Source: Muribaculaceae bacterium (GTDB lineage: Bacteria; Bacteroidota; Bacteroidia; Bacteroidales; Muribaculaceae). From it: 44,703 bases of DNA. The position numbers and the translations under genes are program-made. The DNA lies in assembly GCA_017424575.1 (NCBI GenBank), contig JAFOYQ010000048.1, positions 1 through 44,703 on the forward strand, given 5' to 3'. Below, piece by piece: positions 25,373-33,441 of this stretch (the stretch's first letter is position 1; each line of letters opens with the position of its first letter). The notes under the pieces were generated by a model. That model did not search any database. It saw only the letters and a program-made list of their open reading frames with translations, and was not told where the DNA came from.

Positions 25373-25972
25373 ATGACTACTACCCGTCGACAAAAAATAA
25401 AACGCGCCTTCTCATCTATTAGCGAAGACGAGAAACGCGAAATAAAAACATCAACATCTAAATGGGAAACTCGCAAAGCGAAGAAAGAGGCTTTGCATGA
25501 GAGTCTCAAAAAGTCATCACACTCATACAAAACTCTCCACTTTATTCAAAAGTATGTCGATGGGTGGCATATTGATGCTATTATAGGCTTTGCATTCCCT
25601 GGCATAGGTGACATTTTAGGGATTTTATTCGCTATCCCAAGCGTATATATCTCATCATTAAAAATAAAATCATTTCCCCTCACATTGGCAATAATATACA
25701 ATTCGCTTGCCGACTGTGTTATTGGTATGCTACCATTCTACATAGGTGATATTTTCGATATTTTCATCAAATCCAACCGAAAGAACTTCGAACTAATAAT
25801 GGGATATATTGAAGACGACAAGAAAATCATCAGCGAGATAAATCGCAAGGCAATTTTTATGGGTATAATGGTGGTAATAATGTGTGCTTTGATATATTTA
25901 ATGTTCTTAGTAGTAAAATGGCAACTTGAGTTGCTTGCTACTTTCTGGCAATGGTTTTTCGGACTATTCTAA
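25373..25972 (+). CDS. DUF4112 domain membrane protein
   Basis: 199 residues. The N-terminal 60 residues are strongly basic and charged, predicted cytosolic. The DUF4112 core follows: IDAIIGFAFPGIGDILG (about 68-82) and, after one hydrophobic stretch, LPFYIGDIFDIFIKSNRKN (about 120-138). These paired PGIGD and IGDIFD motifs are the family signature. A further hydrophobic helix covers about 160-182, with a tryptophan-rich tail (FWQWFFGLF). It is likely an inner-membrane protein of unknown function. The ATG lies 3 bp after the stop of the coiled-coil gene, so the two are almost certainly translated together. Its last 4 bp overlap the end of the converging pfkB-family gene, with no terminator hairpin visible between them. 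Confidence 0.85.
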   Translation: MTTTRRQKIKRAFSSISEDEKREIKTSTSKWETRKAKKEALHESLKKSSHSYKTLHFIQKYVDGWHIDAIIGFAFPGIGDILGILFAIPSVYISSLKIKSFPLTLAIIYNSLADCVIGMLPFYIGDIFDIFIKSNRKNFELIMGYIEDDKKIISEINRKAIFMGIMVVIMCALIYLMFLVVKWQLELLATFWQWFFGLF

Positions 25973-26823
25973 TACATTGCCCCGCTGTGAGTGCATGTTG
26001 TGGCAGCAACTGCTGTGGCTTTGCTATGCGCCTCTATTATTGACTCCCCATTGAGCAATGACACTACAAACGCGGCGGTAAAAGAATCGCCTGCGCCTAC
26101 AGTATCAACGACATCAACCGTTGGAGTTTCTTGAAAACTCACTGCGCCATCTTTGCTATACACATAACTACCCTCAGCACCACAAGTCAGTATCACAATT
26201 TTGATATCGTAACGACGCTGCAATTCGGCACAAAATGAGGCATCAGTAATCTCTTCCATTGCCCATATACGTTTTAACTCTACAATCTCCTCATCGTTGA
26301 GTTTCAATACATCACAGTGCGTCATCGACCATTCAATAATCTTACGCGAATAATATTGCTGACGTAGGTTGACATCAAACACCTTTAGACATTGCTGAGG
26401 CAATGACTCAATAAATCGTCGTATCGTATTACGAGAAACCTCATTGCGCTGTGCAAGCGAGCCAAAACACACTGCTTTTGTATTTTGTGCCAGTACTTCC
26501 AATTCAGAGGTAAATGGGATACTATCCCACGCAACATTTTCAACGATATTATACATAGGAATACCAACATCGTTAAGTTCAATATTAACAACTCCTGTTG
26601 GATTCTCAACTCGCATCAAATGCAAATCAAGATTCTTATCCTCTAAAAATGACATGATTTCATCGCCGAAGGCATCATTCCCAATAGCACTCACCACTAC
26701 TCCTTGCATACCTAATTTCGACACATGGTAGGCAAAATTAGCAGGTGCCCCCCCCAATTGTTGACCTTGTGGCAACATATCCCACAAAATCTCACCAATT
26801 CCGATTATTAATGCATTATGCAT
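25969..26823 (-). CDS. PfkB-family carbohydrate kinase (fructokinase-like)
   Basis: Phosphorylates a sugar with ATP. 284 residues, slightly short but complete. The start IIGIGEILWDMLPQGQQLGGAPANFAYH carries the substrate-binding GGAPAN motif of fructokinases. The anion-hole and catalytic motif DTVGAGDSFTAAF near the end contains the base Asp, and LTCGAEGSYVY is the nucleotide site. No lid anomalies are seen. It is the third gene of topA-rluA-pfkB, 6 bp after the pseudouridine synthase stop. The context does not point to a pathway, so fructose as substrate is only a family-level guess. It ends with TAG and overlaps the DUF4112 gene tail by 4 bp. Confidence 0.88.
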   Translation of the reverse strand: MHNALIIGIGEILWDMLPQGQQLGGAPANFAYHVSKLGMQGVVVSAIGNDAFGDEIMSFLEDKNLDLHLMRVENPTGVVNIELNDVGIPMYNIVENVAWDSIPFTSELEVLAQNTKAVCFGSLAQRNEVSRNTIRRFIESLPQQCLKVFDVNLRQQYYSRKIIEWSMTHCDVLKLNDEEIVELKRIWAMEEITDASFCAELQRRYDIKIVILTCGAEGSYVYSKDGAVSFQETPTVDVVDTVGAGDSFTAAFVVSLLNGESIIEAHSKATAVAATTCTHSGAMY

Positions 26824-26829
26824 TTTATT

Positions 26830-27753
26830 TTATTTTACCATTGAGGCGAAAGATACAGGTATTGGGGTTGTAAAGTTCATTTCACGGCGTGTGATTGGGT
26901 GCACAAAACGCAATGTTTGAGCATGGAGAGCAAGTCGATGAATAGGACTTGTTTTTGCGCCATACTTACGGTCGCCCACAATAGGGTGACCAAGGTCCTT
27001 CATGTGAACACGAATTTGATTCTTGCGACCTGTGTCAAGTTCTACCTCAAGCAATGTATAACCATTTTTACTCTTTATGGTTGAGTAGCGAGTTACTGCG
27101 AGTTGACCCTCCTCAGGATTTTCGGTTGAATACACTTCAAATTGAGTATTTTCGGCAAGATAACTCTTGATTGTGCCTTCGGGCTCTTCAACTTTACCCT
27201 CTACCACTGCAAGATACTTGCGATTGAGCACCATATTGTTCCAATTGTGTTGCATTGCTTCTTTAGCCTCAACACTCTTTGCAAACATCATCAAACCCGA
27301 TGTATCGCGGTCAAGACGATGCACAATAAAAATCTTATTACGAGGGTCTTGCCATTTCACATAATCACGCACAATAGAATAGGCTGTACCCTCTTTCACT
27401 TTATCAGTACCCATTGAGAGCAATCCATAACCCTTATTTACCACAATGATATCATCATCTTCATATACCAACTGCATGCGACGATGATAAAACACTTGAA
27501 ACTCGCGTGATAGGTTCACCTTCACCACATCACCAGGGTGTAACTCGGTGTTAAATTGAGTTAGTGGCACATTATTCACTGCCACTTGGTTGTGTTTGAG
27601 ATAATCCTTTACTGTAACGCGTTTGCGCTGTGGCATCGACTCAAAAAGGAATGGCAACAAAGTAGTTTCAGCCGTAACCTCATAAGTTTCAATCACATCG
27701 GGGCGAAAGCGTTGGCGCTCGGCTCCAGGTTTATGGTTAAGTTTCTTTGCCAT
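26830..27753 (-). CDS. RluA-family pseudouridine synthase
   Basis: Converts uridines in rRNA to pseudouridine. 307 residues, typical of the RluA/RluD type. An S4-like RNA-binding domain is near the N-terminus (RKRVTVKDYLKHNQVAVNN). The catalytic motif HRLDRDTSGLMMFAKS carries the nucleophilic Asp, and GRKNQIRVHMKDLGHPIVGD is the second conserved block. Whether its target matches RluD (positions 1911/1915/1917) cannot be told from sequence alone. It lies 5 bp after topA and 6 bp before the kinase gene, the middle of a tight operon. TAA stop. Confidence 0.92.
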   Translation of the reverse strand: MAKKLNHKPGAERQRFRPDVIETYEVTAETTLLPFLFESMPQRKRVTVKDYLKHNQVAVNNVPLTQFNTELHPGDVVKVNLSREFQVFYHRRMQLVYEDDDIIVVNKGYGLLSMGTDKVKEGTAYSIVRDYVKWQDPRNKIFIVHRLDRDTSGLMMFAKSVEAKEAMQHNWNNMVLNRKYLAVVEGKVEEPEGTIKSYLAENTQFEVYSTENPEEGQLAVTRYSTIKSKNGYTLLEVELDTGRKNQIRVHMKDLGHPIVGDRKYGAKTSPIHRLALHAQTLRFVHPITRREMNFTTPIPVSFASMVK

Positions 27754-27758
27754 AGAGA

Positions 27759-30101
27759 TTATGCTTTTTTGCGTGTTGTTGCACGACGACGAGTTGTAGT
27801 CTTTTTAGGTGCAGAATCTTGTGATTCGATTATCTCTTTACACTCTTCAAGTGTCAACTCTGCTGGATTTTTTACAGTCTTTGGAATCTTATAATTTGAC
27901 TTTTTATAAGCAATATATATCCCATATCGACCATTAAGTATTTGCAAATCCTCATCTTCAGCAAAAGTCTTAACAACTTTCTTTGTTTCAGCATCACGTT
28001 TGCCTACAATAAGTTGCACAGCCTCTTCAAGTGAAATTGCCGCTGGTGCATACTCCTTAGGAATTGACACAAACTTATTATCATGTTTTACATAGGGTCC
28101 GAAACGGCCTACTGCTACAGTCACATCTTTACCTTCAAATTCACCAATCGTGCGAGGGAATTCAAATAGTTTCAAAGCTTCTTCAAGTGTAATTGTTGAC
28201 ACTGATTGACCTTTAAGCAACGATGCAAATTGAGGTTTCTCTTCGGCATCACCCTCGCCCAATTGCACGAGTGGGCCAAATCGACCAATCTTCACCGACA
28301 CTGGTTTGCCAGTCTTAGGATCAACGCCCAATTGACGCTCTCCCACCTTGTGTTCAAGGCGCATATTCATAGCCTCCTCAACTCCTGGGTGGAATATTGT
28401 GTAGAACGAATTGATTTCATCGGTCCACAATAACTTACCTTCAGCTACATCGTCAAATTTTTCCTCAACTTTAGCAGTAAAGTTATAGTCAAGAATATTG
28501 GGGAAATATTTAGTCAAGAATTCATTAACCACTACACCTATATCGGTAGGGATAAGCTTTCCCTTATCGGCACCCACTGTTTCGCTTTTAGTGCGAGCTG
28601 TGATTTTGCCACCTTTGAGAGTGAGGGTTATAAATTCACGTTTTTCTCCTTGTTTATCTCCCTTTTCAACATATTCACGTTGTTGAATAGTTGAGATAGT
28701 AGGAGCGTATGTTGATGGGCGTCCAATACCCAATTCCTCCATCTTCTTCACGAGAGAAGCCTCAGTGTAACGGATAGGTTGTTGAGTGAAGCGTTGAGTA
28801 GCTACAATATCCTTATTGTTGAGCATATCACCTACGCTCAATGCAGGGAGCAATCCTTCTGAATCTCCTTCGGCATTATCCTCGTCGTGACCTTCAATAT
28901 ACACATTTAAGAAACCATCAAACTTGATAACCTCGCCAGTTGCCACGAAATGTTCACTGCGAGTTGAAGGTTGGATTTCGATAGTAGTTTTTTCCAATTC
29001 AGCATCGGCCATTTGTGATGCGATTGTACGCTTCCAAATAAGCCCATAGAGGCGTTTTTCTTGTGATGTACCCTCAATTGTATGCTTATCTATATAAGTT
29101 GGTCGAATCGCTTCGTGAGCCTCTTGAGCCCCCTTAGAATTAGTGTGATAGCGACGCACCTTGAGATATTGTTCGCCAAATTTATTTTTAATCTCAGCCG
29201 TAATAGTATTTATGGCCAATGAAGAAAGATTTACCGAGTCGGTACGCATGTAAGTGATATGCCCTGCTTCATAAAGTCGTTGAGCCACCATCATTGTTTG
29301 CGACACAGTAAAACCGAGTTTACGCGAAGCCTCTTGTTGCAAAGTTGATGTAGTAAATGGAGGCGCAGGCGACTTTTTCACAGGTTTTACAGTTACATCG
29401 TCCACGTTATACATAGCACCTATACAATCTTGAAGGAAATCATGAGCTTCATTTTGACTTGATAGGCGTTTTGATAATTCAGCCTTAACCTCAGTGCCAT
29501 CGGCAGTGGTAAACACAGCATTTACTCTGAAATATGGTTCAGATTTGAACCCTTTAATTTCCTCTTCACGCTCTACAATAAGACGCACTGCAACCGATTG
29601 CACACGACCTGCCGAGAGTGCTGGCTTAATTTTTTTCCACAACACTGGTGAAAGTTCAAAACCCACAATGCGGTCAAGCACACGACGAGCCTGTTGCGCA
29701 TCTACGAGGTTCATATCTATAGAGCGAGGATTTTCAATCGCATTGAGAATGGCATTTTTTGTGATTTCGTGGAAAACGATACGACGCGTATTCTCAGGTT
29801 TTAATCCCAACACCTCATAAAGGTGCCAAGAGATAGCTTCCCCTTCGCGGTCCTCATCGGAAGCGAGCCACACCATTTGTGCCTCACTTGCCATTTTCTT
29901 CAATTGCGCTACAAGTTCCTTCTTGTCGGAAGGTATCTCATATATAGGTTGGAAATTATTCTCAACATCAATGCTGAAATTTTTCTTTTTCAAGTCACGA
30001 ATATGACCGTAACTCGACATTACTTTATAATCTTTGCCAAGGAATTTTTCGATAGTTTTGGCTTTGGCTGGTGATTCGACTATTACTAAATTTTTCAGCA
30101 T
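27759..30101 (-). CDS. topA: DNA topoisomerase I
   Basis: Type IA topoisomerase that relaxes negative supercoils by single-strand passage. 780 residues. The TOPRIM domain starts with LVIVESPAKAKTIEKFLG and has SDEDREGEAISWHL (the DxDxE metal site). The active-site Tyr lies in AGHITYMRTDSVNLS (about 295-309), and IGRPSTYAPTISTIQQR is also conserved. The C-terminal region has three or more topoisomerase repeats (FGPLVQLGEGD, FGPYVKHDNKF, YGIYIAYKKSN) instead of Cys4 zinc fingers and ends in a very basic tail (TTTRRRATTRKKA). This fits Bacteroidota TopA. It is the first gene of topA-rluA-pfkB, with a TAATTTTG box 30 bp upstream. Confidence 0.96.
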   Translation of the reverse strand: MLKNLVIVESPAKAKTIEKFLGKDYKVMSSYGHIRDLKKKNFSIDVENNFQPIYEIPSDKKELVAQLKKMASEAQMVWLASDEDREGEAISWHLYEVLGLKPENTRRIVFHEITKNAILNAIENPRSIDMNLVDAQQARRVLDRIVGFELSPVLWKKIKPALSAGRVQSVAVRLIVEREEEIKGFKSEPYFRVNAVFTTADGTEVKAELSKRLSSQNEAHDFLQDCIGAMYNVDDVTVKPVKKSPAPPFTTSTLQQEASRKLGFTVSQTMMVAQRLYEAGHITYMRTDSVNLSSLAINTITAEIKNKFGEQYLKVRRYHTNSKGAQEAHEAIRPTYIDKHTIEGTSQEKRLYGLIWKRTIASQMADAELEKTTIEIQPSTRSEHFVATGEVIKFDGFLNVYIEGHDEDNAEGDSEGLLPALSVGDMLNNKDIVATQRFTQQPIRYTEASLVKKMEELGIGRPSTYAPTISTIQQREYVEKGDKQGEKREFITLTLKGGKITARTKSETVGADKGKLIPTDIGVVVNEFLTKYFPNILDYNFTAKVEEKFDDVAEGKLLWTDEINSFYTIFHPGVEEAMNMRLEHKVGERQLGVDPKTGKPVSVKIGRFGPLVQLGEGDAEEKPQFASLLKGQSVSTITLEEALKLFEFPRTIGEFEGKDVTVAVGRFGPYVKHDNKFVSIPKEYAPAAISLEEAVQLIVGKRDAETKKVVKTFAEDEDLQILNGRYGIYIAYKKSNYKIPKTVKNPAELTLEECKEIIESQDSAPKKTTTRRRATTRKKA

Positions 30102-30130
30102 ATATTATTCCTATTTTAATTTTCGACCGA

Positions 30131-30138
30131 CAAAATTA
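30131..30138 (-). promoter_or_regulatory. Putative -7 box for the topA operon
   Basis: The minus strand reads TAATTTTG (TAnnTTTG), 30-37 bp before the topA start codon. Confidence 0.55.
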
Positions 30139-30261
30139 GAAAAAAGAAATCATATAGTAACTATTATCAACAAATTATCCGTCATTTTTTAACATTGTTT
30201 TCCCATATTGAGGTAAAAATTGGAGCAAAATACACATTATTATATAAGAAATGAGATTTTT

Positions 30262-30305
30262 TGTCCAAAAACAAAGCGACCGTTATCGCCATGATAACGG
30301 TCGCT
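30262..30305 (-). terminator. Intrinsic terminator after secDF
   Basis: AGCGACCGTTATC (30275-30287) and GATAACGGTCGCT (30293-30305) form a perfect 13-bp stem with a 5-base loop. On the minus strand it is followed by TTTGTTTTTGG. It lies 22 bp after the secDF stop. Confidence 0.88.
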
Positions 30306-30326
30306 AAATATAGATGTGTTAGTTTA

Positions 30327-31124
30327 TTACTTTGAAGCTTTCTTTGCTTTGCGACGAGCATCAGTGAGGTAAGCAACTGGTGCAGCAACAAACATTGTTG
30401 CAAGAGTACCAACGATTACACCAAGCAACATTGCGAATACGAAACTACGGATAGCATCACCACCGAGGATGAAGATACAGAGCAATACGAGCAATGTAGT
30501 ACCTGAAGTCATCACTGTACGACCCAATGTTGAGTTGATTGACTTGTTGATAGTAGTGAAGAAGTCTTGTTTTGGATAGAGACCTACATTTTCACGCACA
30601 CGGTCAAATACCACCACTGTGTCATTAATTTGGTAACCGATGATTGTCAAGATAGCTGCGATGAAGTTTTGATCAATTTCCATTGCAAATGGCAACCATC
30701 CCCAAGAGATTGAGTAAACACCAATGATTGAGAATGCAGTGAATGCTACAGCAGCAAGAGCACCGAATGAGAACGCTACATTGTGGAAACGAATCAAGAT
30801 GTAGAGGAACATTGCGATGAGTGAAAGAATCACAGCAATGATAGCACCTGTACGCATATCATCAGCCACTGTAGGACCTACCTTTTGAGAACTGATAATA
30901 CCTTGATTTGCGTCAGTTGTAGAGAACTCTTCAGCAGTCATACCTTCACGAAGGTAAGGTTTCAATGCATTAAACAATTTATCAGTGATTTCTTTATCTA
31001 CGCTTGCGTCTTCATTGTCAATCTTATAGTTGGTTGAAATACGCACTTGGTTAGAATTTTCAATTGTGATAACTGAAACTGACGCGCCTTCAAATTCAGG
31101 AGCAAGTGCTTCTTGAAGTTTCAC
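30327..31124 (-). pseudogene. secF: SecF part of SecDF, cut off from SecD by an in-frame TAG
   Basis: The SecF half of the protein-export motor SecDF. The frame is exactly that of the upstream SecD ORF, and the intervening 30 bases contain no other stop. It includes TGAIIAVILSLIAMFLYILI, the ALTIIGYQINDTVVVFDRVREN-type SecF motif, and the last transmembrane helices, ending in a basic tail (DARRKAKKASK). The only upstream initiation codon is a GTG at 31124 inside the P1-like periplasmic domain, without a visible ribosome-binding site, and the next Met is far inside, before the transmembrane part. So this is a remnant of the fused gene rather than a normal separate secF. It is functional only if TAG is read through, re-initiated or a sequencing error. 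Confidence 0.8.
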
Positions 31125-31154
31125 AGGGTCAACTGATTGTTCAAATTTAGCAAC

Positions 31155-33230
31155 CTAGTTACGACCACCTGAGAAGTCGATACCTTGGTTAAGACCTTTC
31201 AAGAAGAATGATGCGATAACAATCACGATAAATGCAGCACAGATTGAGAAACCAATTTTGCGAGCACCAAGGAAGTTATAGTTAGCATTTACAAACACAT
31301 TCTTTGACAATGCAGTTGTGAATGTGAGTTTTTGGAATGCCTTTGTTTTGCTAAACCATACAAATACGATGCGGCTTAAATATACTGCAGTAAAGAATGA
31401 GCAAACGATACCGATAATCAATGTAGTTGCGAAACCTTTGATAGGACCTGTACCATAAGCCATCAAAATCACACCAGTGATGATTGAAGTCAAGTTAGAG
31501 TCGAAGATTGCAGAGAATGCATTGCTATAACCATCAGCGATTGCAGCACGCACATTTTTACCTGCGCGAAGTTCTTCTTTAGTACGTTCGAAGATAAGTA
31601 CGTTAGCGTCCACAGCCATACCAAGAGCGAGAACGATACCGGCGATACCCGACATTGTCAATACTGCTTGGAATGAAGAGAGAATACCAAATGTGAAGAA
31701 CAAGTTGCAGATAAGAGCGAAGTTAGCAACGATACCTGGGATAATACCATAGTAAGCCATCATGAAGATCATCAACAACACGAGAGCAACAATGAATGAA
31801 GTGAAACCAGCTTCGATTGCTTGTTGACCAAGTGATGGACCGATAACCATGTCAGAGATGATTTCAACCTTAGCGGTCATTTTACCACTCTTCAATACGT
31901 TAGCCAAGTCTTTTGCTTCTTCTACAGTGAAGTCACCAGTGATTTCTGAGCGACCACCTTCGATAGCATCATTTACGTTAGGAGCAGAATATACACGATC
32001 ATCAAGAACGATAGCGATTTGGTTACCTACGTTAGCGCCTGTTACGCGAGCCCAACCTTTAGCACCTTCACCATTCATTGTCATTGAAACTGTATTACCT
32101 TTGAAGTCATCAAGACCAGCAGAAGCGTCAACTACACAATCACCATTGAGCGCAGGGTTGCCATTAGTTGATTGCAATACATAAAGACCATAACCAAGAA
32201 CGTGTTCTTCGCCTGTAGTGCGGTCGGTATATTTTTCAGGTTTCACACTCCAACGGAGTTCCATATCAGCAGGGAGGATTTTTTTAGCCTCACCATAAGC
32301 CAAGATAGAATCAACTGAAGCGATAGCCATTTCGTCAGCTACATAACCTGCAACTGATGCGCCTGGAGTAGTGTTGAAAAGATAGTTGTAGAGTGATTTT
32401 TTACCAGCGTTAACTGAATCAGCAGCAAATGCTTGATCGAGTTGAGCAAGAGCATTGAATGCGCTTGTGCGATCTTCCATCTTATATGCTGTGTAGAATT
32501 CAAGAGCAGCCGAACGGAGCAAAAGTTCGCGAACACGATCGTGGTCTTTTACACCTGGGAGTTCAAGAAGAATTTGACCATCTTTATCTTTAAGCACTTG
32601 AATGTTAGGAGAAACAACGCCAAATTGGTCGATACGGCTACGGAGTACGTTAGTTGCCGAAGTTTCTACGAGGCTCTTAACCTCTGCTTTAATTTTAGTT
32701 CTTACAGCATCAGCATCATCACCTTTCGCTACTTTGTCTTTGAACAATTCAGCGTAGTTAGCTTTTGGATTAAGTTTGCTATACTCTTCAATGAATGAAC
32801 CTACGAAGTCGTCAGATTGGTGTTTAGCAACTTGTTCGTCAGCAAATTGAAGTGCTTTTTCAAACACTGTATCATTTGCAGCAACGTTTGCCATACCACG
32901 AACTACATCGGGCATTTCCAATTGAAGAATCACGTTCATACCACCCTTGAGGTCAAGACCGAGGTTTACACCCCATTTGCGCACCTCGTTGAGAGTATAA
33001 CCGAGATAAACTGTTGAATCACCATGGCTTTTAAGGTATTGGTTATAAGCCTTGTTGTAAGTCTCAGATTCGCTTCCTTCTTCACCAGCCAATTGAAGAG
33101 CATACTCTTCAGCTTTCTTTTCGTAACTATTTGAAACGAAAGAGAATGACATGTAGAAGAGACACACTACCACCAAGAAAATAGCGATAATGCCAGAAAC
33201 GGTTGTTCCTAAAGTTCCTTTACTTTGCAT
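31155..33230 (-). CDS. secD: Protein translocase SecD (N-terminal part of fused SecDF, ends at a premature TAG)
   Basis: Membrane subunit that uses proton motive force to pull proteins through SecYEG. 691 residues before the stop. A first transmembrane helix is at about 12-32. The periplasmic P1 region includes GVNLGLDLKGGMNVILQLEMP, the SecD signature. The six-helix RND-like bundle at about 470-650 includes ALGMAVDANVLIFERTKEEL with the proton-relay Asp. After this the frame enters the start of SecF (helix at about 663-680, then NQGIDFSGGRN) and stops at TAG 31155-31157, where fused Bacteroidota SecDF normally has an aromatic residue (GGRNY from memory). The full frame would be about 967 residues. 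A TATATTTG box lies 55 bp upstream. Confidence 0.9.
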   Translation of the reverse strand: MQSKGTLGTTVSGIIAIFLVVVCLFYMSFSFVSNSYEKKAEEYALQLAGEEGSESETYNKAYNQYLKSHGDSTVYLGYTLNEVRKWGVNLGLDLKGGMNVILQLEMPDVVRGMANVAANDTVFEKALQFADEQVAKHQSDDFVGSFIEEYSKLNPKANYAELFKDKVAKGDDADAVRTKIKAEVKSLVETSATNVLRSRIDQFGVVSPNIQVLKDKDGQILLELPGVKDHDRVRELLLRSAALEFYTAYKMEDRTSAFNALAQLDQAFAADSVNAGKKSLYNYLFNTTPGASVAGYVADEMAIASVDSILAYGEAKKILPADMELRWSVKPEKYTDRTTGEEHVLGYGLYVLQSTNGNPALNGDCVVDASAGLDDFKGNTVSMTMNGEGAKGWARVTGANVGNQIAIVLDDRVYSAPNVNDAIEGGRSEITGDFTVEEAKDLANVLKSGKMTAKVEIISDMVIGPSLGQQAIEAGFTSFIVALVLLMIFMMAYYGIIPGIVANFALICNLFFTFGILSSFQAVLTMSGIAGIVLALGMAVDANVLIFERTKEELRAGKNVRAAIADGYSNAFSAIFDSNLTSIITGVILMAYGTGPIKGFATTLIIGIVCSFFTAVYLSRIVFVWFSKTKAFQKLTFTTALSKNVFVNANYNFLGARKIGFSICAAFIVIVIASFFLKGLNQGIDFSGGRN

Positions 33231-33285
33231 TTTAAGTTAATATTATTTTAAGTTATTAATTTGTTTTCGAGTTTATTTCAGCTTG

Positions 33286-33293
33286 CAAATATA
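33286..33293 (-). promoter_or_regulatory. Putative -7 box for secDF
   Basis: The minus strand reads TATATTTG (TAnnTTTG), 56-63 bp before the secDF start codon. Confidence 0.55.
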
Positions 33294-33379
33294 CAAAATT
33301 TCTTTGTATTATACCAAGATGATTGCCGTTTTTTGCGTTTACTACTCTTATTGACACTAAAAACGACATAATTTTAGCA

Positions 33380-33418
33380 TAAAAACAAAATGTGCACGAC
33401 CTTTACAGCCATGCACAT
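33380..33418 (-). terminator. Intrinsic terminator after the barrel protein gene
   Basis: ATGTGCA (33390-33396) pairs with TGCACAT (33412-33418). The minus-strand continuation is TTTTGTTTTTATG. The stem is short, and it ends the TPR-barrel operon 23 bp past the stop. Confidence 0.6.
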
Positions 33419-33441
33419 CAATATATTTTGATATTTTTTTC

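Noticed and set aside
30327..33230. Global reassignment of TAG as a sense codon
   Set aside because: mfd, ldcA, the radical SAM gene, the esterase and the PfkB gene end naturally with TAG at the right family length.
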